Shown: in pieces, positions 1 through 11,205 of the stretch
How the letters are laid out: each line of letters begins with the position of its first letter
Numbering within the stretch: the first letter of the stretch is position 1
NCBI GenBank assembly: GCA_027943335.1
Contig: BSBK01001878.1
Location: 201,001 to 265,000 of the forward strand
Reading direction: 5' to 3'
DNA from: Chamaecyparis obtusa
Taxonomy: Eukaryota > Streptophyta > Pinopsida > Cupressales > Cupressaceae
DNA length: 64,000 nt
Translations under genes and position numbers: made by a program
Notes under the pieces: generated by a model
Seen by the model: the letters and a program-made list of their open reading frames with translations, nothing else
Databases searched by the model: none
Told to the model about the DNA's origin: nothing

Positions 1-1
1 T

Positions 2-412
2 TGCATTGGAGATTTGATCAATAAGATTTTCTAGCTGAAGAGTTCTATTCTGGATTTCAATGTTCTTTCCATCTATTTCATCTTTCATCTTGTTTCTTTG
101 TTCCAAGACTTCACAGAATCTTGTTGACTGAATTTCCTGTTCTCTTTTCAATTTTCTCACTTCTTCTTGCAGAGATCCATTCTTTTCTAGAAGTTCTTTG
201 ATTTCATTGTTTGCTTCATATGAGCTGCTTGAAGGGAAAAAGTCTTCAATCTTTTCTTCAACATACTTGTGGTCATTGATCTGATTTGCAAGTTCCTTGC
301 TTCTTTTTAGGGAAAGGGAAAGATGCTCTCTTGCTTCTTTGAGTTGAGTTATGGCCATTTCTAGATCTAGCTTTTCATTCTCAATTACTTTGTTTAATCT
401 GAATATCTCCAT
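2..412 (-). CDS. gag-like coiled-coil protein, N-terminal part (element I)
   Basis: The frame is open from the ATG at 410-412 to the window edge, 137 codons without a stop, so only the N-terminal part is visible. It begins MEIFRLNKVIENEKLDLEM, nearly the same as the gag-like protein of element G at 19804 (MEVFKLNKVIENEKLDLEM). The visible part is rich in Glu, Lys and Leu, with heptad spacing typical of a coiled coil. By homology with G, zinc knuckles should follow outside the window. The gene lies just downstream of an LTR and primer site on the same strand, the normal gag position. It is the only recognised retroelement reading frame here with no visible damage, suggesting a fairly recent insertion. 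A particle-forming role is inferred from position and architecture. Confidence 0.8.
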   Translation of the reverse strand, partial: MEIFRLNKVIENEKLDLEMAITQLKEAREHLSLSLKRSKELANQINDHKYVEEKIEDFFPSSSSYEANNEIKELLEKNGSLQEEVRKLKREQEIQSTRFCEVLEQRNKMKDEIDGKNIEIQNRTLQLENLIDQISNA

Positions 413-462
413 TATCCTAAATCTTTTCTCAAGTTGTCAAACTTTATTTTGAGATCCACTGT

Positions 463-474
463 GCTCTGATACCA
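463..474 (-). other. Primer binding site of element I (initiator tRNA-Met)
   Basis: Read on the minus strand these bases are TGGTATCAGAGC, an exact match to the usual plant initiator tRNA-Met primer site. They follow the LTR end after a two-base spacer. Confidence 0.9.
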
Positions 475-476
475 AT

Positions 477-1643
477 TGTTAGAAATATTCAAGACTATCT
501 AGGTTACTGAGAGGGGAGGGGTGAATCAGTAACTTCAAAACTTTTAATAGATTCAGATCTTAATAATATTAGATTGATAATCTGACTGCATGCATGAGTA
601 ACAGAAAGAATAAAACATTCATAACACTTAGAACACAGAGATTTGGTGACCCAGAAACCTTCCAAGTAGAAAGTAAAATTGGGGTGGGGATGATACCCAC
701 AAAACTTCAATACTGTAGTATAAAGTTTGTCGGTTAAGGCTTACAATGATCACTTATGATGATCTGCCCTATTAGGAGCAATAAGGACTGCTAGGTCCAC
801 CTTGTTAGAGGTTTTACAAACATACAATGAAGTATGCACTTGGTTAAGTGAATTTTACAAAGATTGTTAAGTCTACCCGGTTAAAGGATTTCAAGCTGAT
901 TTACCTGTTAGGATGAAACAATAGATCTCTTACTTGCAACTGTACTTGCTGATTGAGATTCTCTGATGTACTAATCACCTTCTGTGATGGATAGATCTTT
1001 TCTACTTCTTATACTACTGTAGCCCTTTGTAATTATCTTATCTCTTCCTTTCTCTCTTTTTCATACATCTCTATTTCATCATTCTTGGATATGACATAAA
1101 ACATTGTTTATATATCAATCTAAGTCAATTCCAAAACAATTACAAAGTCAGCTCTTAAACAAGTAAACACAAATATTACTGAGTCGGCCCAAATATAGTT
1201 ACACAGTTACTGCAAACTAACTCAGTGACTTTCTGATACTCGGCGTCCACTGCATTACTCAGCATCATCATGCACTCAGTAGAAGTGGAAACTTGGTCCA
1301 TACTAACCACTCAGTCATAGTTTCAAAGTTGGTAAACACTAGAGACTCGGTAGATAAAGTGTTACTCAGTAGAAACTAAATTTCCTATTGAACCATGCAG
1401 CACTCGGTAAACACTGTGAAACTTTGCAAGCTTGGTATGCACTATTCTACTCAGTAAGCTCTGCTCGACTCGGTAAGCTCTGTTCTACTCGGTATGTACT
1501 AATCTACTCGGTAAGCTTTGCTCAGCTTGGTAAGCTCTGTTATACTCAGTAAGCTCTATTCTACTCGGTATGTACTGTTCTGCTCGGTATGCACTATTCA
1601 GAATAAGTGTTGTCACTAATGACAATCATCCTTAATGCCAAAA
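477..1643 (-). repeat. 5' LTR of element I
   Basis: On the minus strand this is homologous along its length to the two LTRs of element G (18675-19737 and 24781-25862). On the plus strand it begins TGTTAGAAATATTC and ends CCTTAATGCCAAAA, where the final CA has decayed to AA. It carries the same features as G: a TATA-like box near 1098-1110 (ATATATAAAC on the minus strand) and a block of CTCGGTA-containing 19-base units around 1430-1610, the complement of the G minisatellite. The gag gene and primer site at lower coordinates make this the 5' LTR. The other LTR is outside the window, so the target duplication (starting at 1644) cannot be checked. Confidence 0.85.
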
Positions 1644-2345
1644 AATTTTATCATCAAAGATCCATACAAATATATCTACTCTCCAAGATGAAATATGAGA
1701 ACTTTTAATTCTTTCCTTGAAAGAAACTCATAAAACACCCAAGAAGGTTGCCTTACCATTGTTATATTTCAAATGCCGAACATGAAAAACATACAAGAGT
1801 ACGATATATAAGCAAAGAGACAACAAAAATATGTGGCAGAAGTTGTAGTGTATTTGTATTAAAATCAACTTACCAATTACATTCACAATTCCATTACACA
1901 GAAGACCAAACACAAAACTTGGTGATCTGCTTCCAAGAAATCCTGTTCTCTTCTTTTTTGTATATCTTTCCCACACCCTTTACAAAAATGAGTCTTTAAC
2001 TCTATATACAATCTCTTTTCAACCACCTTGGATTTCCCTCATTAATGAGAATGCAACAAGCTTTGGGTGGTTGAAAAACCTAACTCTCTAAAAACATAAG
2101 AGACAAAAATAAGAATAAAATACACACCCAGCCCCCAGGTGGTGAAAGGACAAAACTTCCTTAGACAAATGTACATCTTTGGTTGCTCAAAAACTTACAC
2201 CTTCAACTACAAATATTTATGATATCTCCTTGAGTTCAATAAGATATGGTGACTGCCACTTCAGGCTAACCTACACCATTCTTGAATGATAGCTTATCAA
2301 TTCTGTATTCCTCGGATTAGGTGTCAGGTTTGTCAGATGTCATTC
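1644..2345 (-). other. 3' untranslated region after the second ORF, possible LTR start at 2126
   Basis: No coding trace here. On the minus strand a purine-rich stretch, CCACCTGGGGGCTGGG (2142-2127), is followed directly by TGTGTATTTT, the pattern of a polypurine tract and LTR start. Further on are a TATA-like GTATATAGAG and a T-rich tail. If real, 2126 down to 1644 would be an LTR cut by element I and unrelated to the 8838-9952 LTR. No partner copy is in the window, so this is only a candidate. Confidence 0.35.
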
Positions 2346-5300
2346 TCAATCTTCGTCCAAAATGTCCAAATCAATAGCGATAGATCTAGCCTTTTTGGGT
2401 TTTGTCAATTCATCCCATGCAGTTACCTGTTCTTCTAATGGCCAATTAAAGTTTTGGAAAAGTTGCAGTTGGGCCTTTTGTTTCTCCCACCTAGCATCTG
2501 TAATTGCCTTGACATCTAAAACAAATTTGGTGAGGTCCACCTCTACTTTGATAGCTTCATCTAGGGCTTTGTTAAAGCTTTCTAAATCAACATTATTATC
2601 CTCACCTAAAAATGCCTCTTTCCTAAGCAGTAGAAGATTAGCATCCGATCCACATTGATCAAGGCTCTTTATGGCCCCATCTGTACTCAAAATTGAGGGG
2701 ATGAATTTGTTGGGACAGGAGCTAAGCATGACTATCTTAGCCTCAATCAGATTTTCCTTACCCTTGAAAAGTGGTAAGATGGTGTTAATTCTATCAATCT
2801 CCTCACCAACCCTCACAAATACCTCCAGTATGTCACTCACCAAAGATTGAGCAAGAATCAATCTTTCAAAAAGTGGTGCACTGAGAGACCACACTGTATA
2901 AATCCACTCAAAATTTTCACATAAATGTTGACCCCCTTTTGCAATTCTGGAAACTTTCCATAAGCATTATAAACTAGGTCAAATTTATCTTTAATGGTAT
3001 TCATTCCGTGCTGCAAAATATTCAAAAGGGCCTACAATATAGCTTCATTCTTTTGCTCATTAATCTTCTTTAATTCTGCTGCCACCTCCTCCTCTATCAT
3101 TCCTTGTGCCTCTGTTACTGTAGGCTATTTAGGAGGTGCGGGGGCTACTACAAGAGTATTCATCATTTGTATTTGAAGCTCCTCTGAGTGCTTCTCCTAG
3201 GCTGTAGCCTTTATAATATGTAAGTCCCTATCTTTCACTAGGGCACTATAATCCTGCAAAAGAATGCCATATCTTTTTGACAACTGTTTAGTTTTATCTT
3301 CATTTAACTTGGCAAATTGGGTCAAAACTTGAGAAATTTCTAGGTCCCCTATATTATGGATTGACCATACAATCTTGTCTCCTTCCATTTTCTCTTTCAC
3401 ATTCAAAATTTGTGTCTTCTTCTCTTTTTGAGATAGACTCCACATGGCCAAGGCTTGACTTTTTGGGCTATACCCAAATCCTTTTATTACATCCCCTACT
3501 TGGGTCTCTAAAGATAGGGTAACATCTTCTTGTCTCTTTATTTGATCAATTATGAAGTCAGTATACAAACTCCACCCAGGCACAAGAAACATATTACTTT
3601 TTCTTACTAATTCCCTGGCCTCATTTGGAGTAAGATTCTTTGCCTCAGGGTCATATTCTCTCAATTGTTGTAATGCCTCATTTGGCACTTGACCCTCCTT
3701 AGTTATTTTCACATTTGAGGCCACCTGCTACTGCTTATGCCATAGTAAGAAACTTTTGAATTCATCAGAATTCACAAAATTTTCATCCTTCAGGAAAGCA
3801 TCCTGTTCAATTAATCTTTCATCTTAGCCCAGGGCCAAAGGCACTTCTACATCTGGTGTTTTATACTTCCCTTGCCTTTTTTCTTTCATGTCTTCCTTCC
3901 TGATCTCATGATCATGGAAAGTAGTTCCAAGATAAAGGGAACTTACCCTATCCCTTTTCTTCCTTTCTAAAGCTTCTCTAGTCATAAACTTCTACTTTTT
4001 CTTTTGGGGCTCAACAGTATCCTCAGAACTAGGCAATTCAATGAGGTCAAAACTTTCTTTCTCTTCTCCAAGCCCTTCAACCAATGGTTTTTCCATAGTG
4101 GGTGGACTATACACTAGATAGCCACCATCACTGTCATCATCACATTGAGATTTAGAATGGGCCTTTTTTCCCTGATTCATCTTATCAAGTTGATCCTCCA
4201 TGGACCTCATCAATGTGTGAAATTGAGCCATCATTTTCTCAAGTCTCTGTAAATAAGCCAAAGTGGGAAAGAATACCCCAAACACAAGCCCTTTACTCTT
4301 CAATTATTTTTTAGCATTGTACAATGTGCATAATTGGTCCACTCTCTTCTCTACCTCATTGTCTTCAATGATGTTTCTAATCACATCTTCCACAGGGTAC
4401 TCCTAATGTTGTTTATTGAAAGGAAGGCTAGGGACATAATAATGCCTTGTAGCAGCTATAAATCCTTCTATATACACATATCTATATCATGCTACAAACA
4501 TGTGATAACTTTCTAGCCAGTCATTAACCCTACTAAGAGCTCCTTTCCCAATTGTGAGATAATGCACTCTGAAGTGCCTTGGTGTAAAAGTCCCTTTCCT
4601 ATGGGGAGCAAGATGTTCTTTATCTGTCAACATCAATTGCTAGATAAACTGAAGAAAAGAAAGTCTTGGTGGGACATAAAATGGAAGTAGATGGGAAGGC
4701 TGAGGGAAACCATAAACCCTAATAAGTGTATAGCCTCTCTGATAAAAAATGTCTCACCAATTGTGGCCTTTGGTCCAATTGTCAATAAACTAATCAGGCC
4801 TCACCAACTATAAGATCTTAGTGGATAATCTTGTGCAATTTACACCCATACTTCAGAGAATTGGATACACAATCCAGTTCTCAAATGCACAAAAATCACG
4901 CTTGGGATAGGAAGGACTCTAGACTCCCAACCAAAATTTCACAGGGTTAGGCTCTCCATTCCATGTCATTTGTGGCTTGAGGTCTACCAAATTTATAAGA
5001 TTATAATTATGATATACACTAAGGTGCATCAACAAGGAATAATGCATGAACCTAGGTGAAGTGCCAGATGCAAAATTCTTCAAAGATAGTAAACCCTCAT
5101 GCATATTATTTATTACATACCCTATGAAATCATAACCTCTGTTTGCCAAATGGTTATGTGAATCTAACACCAACATCAAAATATCTGAAGTGATCATCTC
5201 CGGGCTCGCATCAACTCCCAAGACCTGGCATATCCCATATACAATATATTTCATGTAAAACTTGAGGTCTTTGTACTGATAAGGAGTTTCCCCAGCCATA

Positions 5301-5884
5301 GCTGCAATATAATTCCTATTCTCCTTGGGCATATGACTCTTAATCTCCCTAGAGGCTAACACAACCTCTCTAACATATCTATTTTCCTGAGCCTTCAGAT
5401 CAATCTTAGTAGCCATCAGAATCTAAATTCTGAATGCCCTCATAAAATAATTTCTATCTAGGGTTACCAAGGGTGAACCATCCTCCTTTATAATGGTCTT
5501 TGAGAGGGGGTTGTAACATCTAGACAATGTAAGCAATGCCTCCACATCAAGAAAAACTTCAAGAACAATCAACTTTGCTAATCCCGATGTCCAAGGGTTT
5601 GAGACTGGCACATAACTATCATGATTTTTGTAGAAGTATGAAAATAAGCACATGCTTATGATCTCGAGAGTTCTAGCATCTCTACAGTAGGCTAAATCAT
5701 CGACAAAGATATCATCAGTAACCTTCTTGTTCTGTGATGAACTGGGGAGAAGGGTGAGAAAATCATCTGAAAAGCTCTCTTTCACCTTTTCCTTCGAACC
5801 TCGACTGCAGGAAGCTCCGATTGATGTTGCCTGACTCATCCTGACTGTAACTCTAAAAATTCTTCTGCACAAATTACTGATCAT
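2346..5884 (-). pseudogene. Second ORF of element H (non-pol, broken)
   Basis: A long decayed reading frame survives as open pieces 5884-5423, 5416-4919, 4303-3992, 3724-3197 and 2894-2346. The first two are in the same frame, separated only by a TAG at 5423-5425. A likely start is the Met at 5839 (MSQATSIGASCSRG), whose Ser-rich opening resembles the G second ORF (MASSSTSGKKG). The segment VTLDRNYFMRAFRI occupies the place of PIEITKKMIHQIIGL in G and LVRITSDLIYEMIGL in F. The C-terminal half is Lys/Glu/Leu-rich. I see no protease DSG, integrase HHCC/DDE, RT YxDD or RNase H motif. The function is unknown; a link to plant mobile-domain proteins is only a guess. Confidence 0.55.
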
Positions 5885-7655
5885 GCTGCAAGTCTGAAAA
5901 GCTCAAAAAACCTAGCACTCTGTACTTCTTTGATATGCTTCGTAATTCTCAAATGAGCCATCTCTATCTATTTTATCCTGTAGTATTGAATGCGCCACCA
6001 TTTATGACATCTCCAGCTATCAAAAGGTCACTTCCGCATTACTTTGGCCTGAAGAGGGCTTCACTTTACTAGCCATAGCTTAGAAATTTAAATTTAAATA
6101 TTCTGAGATCTGGCGACTGAAGAAAAGTCTCATAGTCATTTTATAACATTGGTGCCTTAGAAAAGTATTTTGAGATCTGGCGACTAAGAGGGCTTCTCAT
6201 AGTCATGGAACATTGTTGACTTTTCAAACTTCTTGCTGAGATATCCCAACCCAGCCATCTGGAGATTTGGTCACTGAAGGGAAGAAACCTTGATATATCT
6301 TTTCTAGAGATCCAGTAACTATATTCGAAACTATATAGTGACAACTTTATTCATTCTTTAAAACATTTAGTGATCACCCAACCTAGAGATCTGGCGACAA
6401 ACCTAAAGTCTCATAATCACATAAACCTTTTACTGTTCAACTTTCTTCCTAAGATTACATGACTACCATTGATCTCCTTCCTCATTTCATCTTATAGACT
6501 ACTTTAAGGTGCAAGAGGTTTTCACAACTAACCATTTAATTTAGTGACCCAGAGGTAACCATGTCGCTGAATCACTGGAGGTTATCCATTTAACTGCCAG
6601 GAACTTGAGATCACCCATCTACACAGTCACTGTATGACTGAATAAAACATAACTACCGGTCTTTGACCATTTACATTAACTTTAAGTTGACCTCGGGTTC
6701 ATTTGGATATTACGTGACAAAGGAAAATCTAAGTCGCGAAAACAATTCTTCATCTTGAGTTAGATCTGGAGATTAAGTGCCATCCCAATGATCAAAAGTT
6801 CATCAATGGTCCACATAAAGTCTGAAAATCCTTTGTCACTTAACCACTACATTCAGAGATTTGGAGACAACCACGTCACAGAATAACTAACTACGTAAGA
6901 GATAGCCACCAACATTGGGAGATAACATGACCAAAGGAACTCTCAATCATTGAATAGAAAGACTAACCGTGAGAAGATCATGAGATCTAGAAACAACCAT
7001 CAAAGAAGACCGTTGTTCCATCTAGAGATTTAGTGACTAAAAGGAGAACTCATAATCATTGAACAAAAGACCACTTTAATAAATCATCTCTAGATTGCCC
7101 AACCATAGGTAAATTTAATTTGGAGATCATGTGACTATAGTCCATTAGTGATAAATCTGATACAATAGTTGCTAGATCTCGAGAAAACATTGCGAGATCT
7201 AGAGACTAAAAGGGAAATGCTAAGTCATTAGATAATAAGGAATATTTTGAAAAGCTCACGAGATCAGGCGACAAAGGCTTTCAAGCATTCGCTAAAAAAA
7301 GAAGAATATTCCTTAACCTTAAGGAGACTCAGCGACTGAGAGAAAAATAAAAGTGCACATGCTTATTTCGAGACTTAAGTCATCCGATAAAGTAATAGAG
7401 AAATAGAAAGTTGATGACCAAAACTAGGGATTTTCTAATTTTCAAAGACATTTGGACCTAGCAAACCCTAAAGACTGCAAAATTTTTAGGATCATCCATA
7501 AATTTAGGGCAAAAAGTAAAAAATGAGATTTCTAACCAATAGGTACCTCTATACTCCAAAAGCTTAAGTCCAAATGTGCATAATTGGAGGATGAGCATAC
7601 CAGCCACGTAGGGGTCTAGAGCTAAATTAGCTCCCCCTATGACCCTGAGGGCCAT
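5885..7655. repeat. Spacer between gag and second ORF with degenerate repeats
   Basis: No sustained reading frame. The plus strand repeatedly carries variants of GAGATCTGGCGACTAA followed by TCATAGTCATT, for example near 6102, 6170, 6260, 6385, 6850, 7020, 7190, 7255 and 7330. Spacing is irregular, about 60-150 bases, and copies are strongly diverged, as expected for an old tandem array. The end next to gag (about 7540-7655) still matches the equivalent region of element F near 45120-45209; homology stops below about 7540. The spacer is 1.8 kb against 0.42 kb in A and F. Confidence 0.6.
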
Positions 7656-8783
7656 TCATCCTAATGTAGAGGGTGCATCCACTATGGATGCATCCAATAC
7701 ATTCTCAATAGTCTTGTCCTTTTTCTTTGATGAAATCATGCTCACATCATCTGAGGCTTTGCAAAAATTAACTTCTCCTACGGGATCCAAAACTGGTTTT
7801 TTGACCTTTTTAGGGCTTCCCTAACCTTGCGTCCTTGATATACAAAACCTTGAGATATGTCTACCCTTGTTACAAGAGTGAAAAATGACTGGAGGTCTTA
7901 TATTCCTCGACGCATTGACATGAGTCACCATTCTACATTGTTTTGTTGTGTGACCATTATAGTTACATATCTAGCATGTAACATTATGAGAACTTTTTAC
8001 ATTTGTCTGATTTTGATTTCTTTGATCTTGTTGAATCCTATTCTTCTTGCCAATCTTACAATTCATAGCTCTATGACCACACTTGTTGCATGAATAACAG
8101 TAGCCATTAAAAGGTCTTACATCTATATAGTTCCTCACAATGTGTCCATGCTTATTACATGCAAAAAAAGTGTGTTCTACTTTCTTTCACTCATTCTTAG
8201 GTGATCCACCATTATCTATGGTTTTTTCTTCAATATTTTCAGCATCAGTAGAGTCCTTTTGTGAATCCTTTCTTGCTCACATGTTGTCAATCTGATTTTG
8301 TGCTTCATTGTATCTAATAGAACTAGTATCTCCTTTGGCTCTTCTTGCATACAACTGAGATTCTACCAAATTAGAACTAGTGTGTAACTTGTCAATATGA
8401 TTCTTTGCTACTTTCAATTCAGACTCCAAGCTTTCTTTGCTATTCCTTAGCTCCAAGATTTCCATATTTTCTTACCTTAGTTCTTCATTCAGCTGAAGGT
8501 TCTCTTTGATCTATTCTTCACAAACTTTCTGATTATTAGTCAACTTATCATCAAACTCTTCAAGATTTTCTTTTAAGGATTTATTTTCTTCATTGAGCTT
8601 CTTGACCATTTTCCCTAGATCACTAGAAGAGCATTCTTTCAAATATTTCCTTAGCTTTTTGATGACTAATTGAGCACCACTGAGTTTATCCTTTAGTTCT
8701 TCAGATTCTCTTTCTTACTTGTCCAGATCTTCAAGAGAAGCTTCAAGATTTCTTTTTAGATGTTTCATTTCAGCTTTGTCCAT
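7656..8783 (-). pseudogene. gag-like gene of element H (broken)
   Basis: The frame runs 376 codons from the ATG at 8781-8783 to the TGA at 7656-7658, the same length as the F copy. Several in-frame stops break it; the longest clean piece is 8465-8277. The N-terminal half is a charged coiled coil (MEILELRNSKESLESELK region). The C-terminal half carries four CCHC zinc knuckles: ACNKHGHIVRN (last Cys lost), CYSCNKCGHRAMNC, an ICNYNGHTTKQC knuckle, and a degenerate SCNKGRHISRFC. It ends in the conserved tail DPVGEVNF...ASIVDAPST. This is the particle-protein position after LTR and primer site. The role is inferred from architecture. Confidence 0.75.
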
Positions 8784-8823
8784 GATCTCCTCAAGTGTTT
8801 AAACTTCTATGCTAAGGACCAGA

Positions 8824-8835
8824 GCTCTGATACCC
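8824..8835 (-). other. Primer binding site of element H
   Basis: The minus strand reads GGGTATCAGAGC, one base from the initiator tRNA-Met primer site TGGTATCAGAGC, two bases inside the LTR. Confidence 0.8.
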
Positions 8836-8837
8836 AT

Positions 8838-9952
8838 TGTTAGGAATGGGAACACTGAGGGGGGGGTGAATTAATGTTCACTGTATTTTAACTTTTCACT
8901 TTAATCTTTATTCTAAACTTAAATTCTTAAGTACTAAAATAAACATTCACATAAACATGAAACATGAAATCAACACATGACACCAATATGATTATGAGGA
9001 AACCCAAATAGGTAAAACCTCAGTGGGAATTGATAACCACTAATATTCTGCACTAGTGTTTTGTGATCCTTGTTAGAAGATCCTTTACCCTGTTAGGAGT
9101 AGCTTTACAATGCTTTAAGTATAGTAGACCTTGTTAAGGGTCAGACCTTGTTAGGATTCTTTTACAATAATCCATTTTATGGGATAGGACACACTGTCCA
9201 AGAGCTCACTGCTCAAGTGGTGAAGGCTACAACCTTCTGATTTCAGATACACACTATATCTGTAGGATGAACTATCACTGTGACACTACTTGTCACATCA
9301 GTTCCTTTGATGTGTTGATGCTTTGACCTCTAGAAAAGCTCTAATACATCTTCTAGTGTCTTTGCACACTTCTACTCTACTTATTACAACTCTCTATCAA
9401 CTTCCATAATGAATAGGATGGGTGCACCTTATATTTATGCGCTCATACAAAATATAAAATTAGGTCGGCCCTATAACTAATTACAAATAATGCTTCCAAA
9501 TGAATTGGATTAAGCATGCTTACAATTATACATATAAACATGTCAAAAACCTAAATACAATGGGTGCATAGCATTTACAACATTACATTATAATCACAAA
9601 CCAAAATGCTAACAGTCGGCTCCATGCTCTATTCTCTACTAGCACATACTAGTTGTGCAACTTCAACTGACTGTAACTTTCTCATCCTTGCACATCTGAT
9701 CATGCACTCATAGACTAAGCAAGAATATAGTCTAACCAACTTAACTTCTAGGGCGTGTACCATAATTCATTTGTACATATGTGCGTTGATGCTCTGACCT
9801 TCCGGAACTATGTATATTATCCAGTCTTCGACACTTAATTGAATTCTGATCTTTACATCAAGTGTGCTGACTCCAAACTGCTATATGAATTTTTTTCCAT
9901 AATGACAAAACTATATCTAGTAATATATCTCAGTATAGTCAACATTCCAACA
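8838..9952 (-). repeat. 5' LTR of element H
   Basis: Plus-strand ends are TGTTAGGAATGGG and CATTCCAACA. It is homologous throughout to the LTRs of A (14236-15330, 53882-54997) and F (40244-41364, 46392-47514). Shared features on the minus strand are the GTTAGGAT/CTAACAGGGT-type repeats in R/U5, the GTGGG...CCCAC hairpin near 9020-9045 and the C-rich run close to the LTR end. The gag gene follows on the low-coordinate side, so this is the 5' LTR. The duplication next to it would be TAAAC (9953-9957); its partner is not visible. Confidence 0.85.
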
Positions 9953-10670
9953 TAAACCATTACAAAACTTTCTCCTTAAAATTATTCAAATATCTATCAA
10001 AATAGAGTAGTGAGTTCCATTTTCTTGATCATAGTAAAGGATTCCACCTATATTTAGGATTTTTTTAGAAGAGTGAACATGGATTTATGATAGACCTCAC
10101 AAGGAGGATTCAAAGGATGCATGAAGCACAATGGACTTGGAAATCCCATAGAAGATATAGTCCCCATGAATATCAAAGAAGAAGACCCCTTACTAGATCC
10201 AATGTCATTTGAATTCCCATGATTACTATAGAAACTTCCATTGCAACTCATTTTATTATTTTTAATTTCCTTCTATTTGAAGGAATCAAACTAGAAAAGT
10301 TATAATTTTTTCATGAAAGATTGTAATTAAATCACCATGCCCTTTCTATGATACCCAACAAGTTAATCAACCAATTTGTAACAAGTAAATTTTTTTATCT
10401 CACCAAGCTTTTCCTTAAAAATATTCTAGCAAGGATGTCAGGCTCTCTCAACTTTTCCTCAAATGATTTGATAAAGAATAAGAAGGAAAATATGAAGAAG
10501 AAGAAGTATTTTCTTCTTGAAAATATAGAAACTCAAAGTGGAAGTATAAAGAAGTCATGACTAGAGTTTCGCCAATGGAAATGATCCAAACCACACAGCC
10601 ATAAATGTTTACAGCCTAAAATTTGTGTAATCAAAGATCTATCTATTTATTATTATTAATGTAAAATATG
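9953..10670. other. Unassigned sequence between elements H and K
   Basis: This is the only stretch left of the nest that I cannot assign to a retroelement. On the minus strand an ORF of 65 codons (10251-10054) starts in a good plant context and is Ser/Gly-rich (MSCNGSFYSNHGNSNDIGSS). On the plus strand a Lys-rich 70-codon ORF lies at 10348-10560. Neither resembles a protein I know, and neither has visible splice partners. It could be old host DNA, a gene fragment or a worn element. Confidence 0.3.
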
Positions 10671-11205
10671 TGATTTGAATAAATATAAGGATTAAATAAA
10701 AAATATTTGGTGTAAAATATAGCTGTGATATTATGTTCAATCTGTAATAAAAATAATAAATTCAAAAAAGAGTTGTCTACATTCCAAAAACCTCTATTTA
10801 TTCAAAATTGTTAGAACATATACAAGTTTAGAACACCAAAAGGCACAACATCCATAATAATTTGAAAGTAATAGTTGTCTATGAAAAAAAAAAAAGAAAT
10901 ATATATTTTTAAAACAAACTAAGAATTTATTTACACCAACTTGGTTGGGTCATAAATTTTGACTTGGTGCTTGAAATTCACAACCTTTGGAAAGGTCTCC
11001 AATAAATCTAATTTCAAGCCCTAAAATAGAATTCCTTTGGAAACCAATTTTAGGGACTAACAAAAGTCTTGAAACCAAATTACTCTCTAAAGATCTCCAA
11101 AAGTGCAAATTACTAGAACCTAGAAAAAACTAAAAAATGAATATGAAAATTTAGATTTTTCATTTTTCTTAGTTTTATAGCCTTGGAAGCTCTGGATCAA
11201 TCCCA
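10671..11205 (-). repeat. 3' LTR of element K
   Basis: It aligns with 56537-57077 over its whole length with many substitutions. Shared landmarks include AAAGAGTTGT near the start, CTAGAACCTA, and TTTTTCTTAGTT near the far end. On the minus strand it starts TGGGATTGATCC and is preceded by a short purine tract (CTCAAGGG). An A-run and AT-rich tract near 10880-10910 occurs in both copies. Confidence 0.75.

Larger units (their letters stand above)
1644..9952 (-). mobile_element. Element H: two-ORF LTR element of the A/F family, interrupted by element I
   Basis: Order on the minus strand: LTR (9952-8838), primer site, gag-like pseudogene, repeat-rich spacer, long second ORF, untranslated tail. 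The LTR and gag are clear relatives of elements A and F. The second ORF differs from theirs but has the same position and kind of start. No second LTR of this family occurs between 1644 and 7655. Either it lies left of the window because element I inserted into H, or the part below about 7540 belongs to a different element. A purine tract followed by TGTGTATTTT near 2126-2142 is compatible with the second view. No target duplication can be checked. Confidence 0.5.

Noticed and set aside
6095..6120. TCTGGCGACT as a primer site of an Ogre/Tat-type gypsy element
   Set aside because: It is repeated many times over 1.5 kb, lies on the strand opposite to the surrounding element, and has no LTR end next to it.
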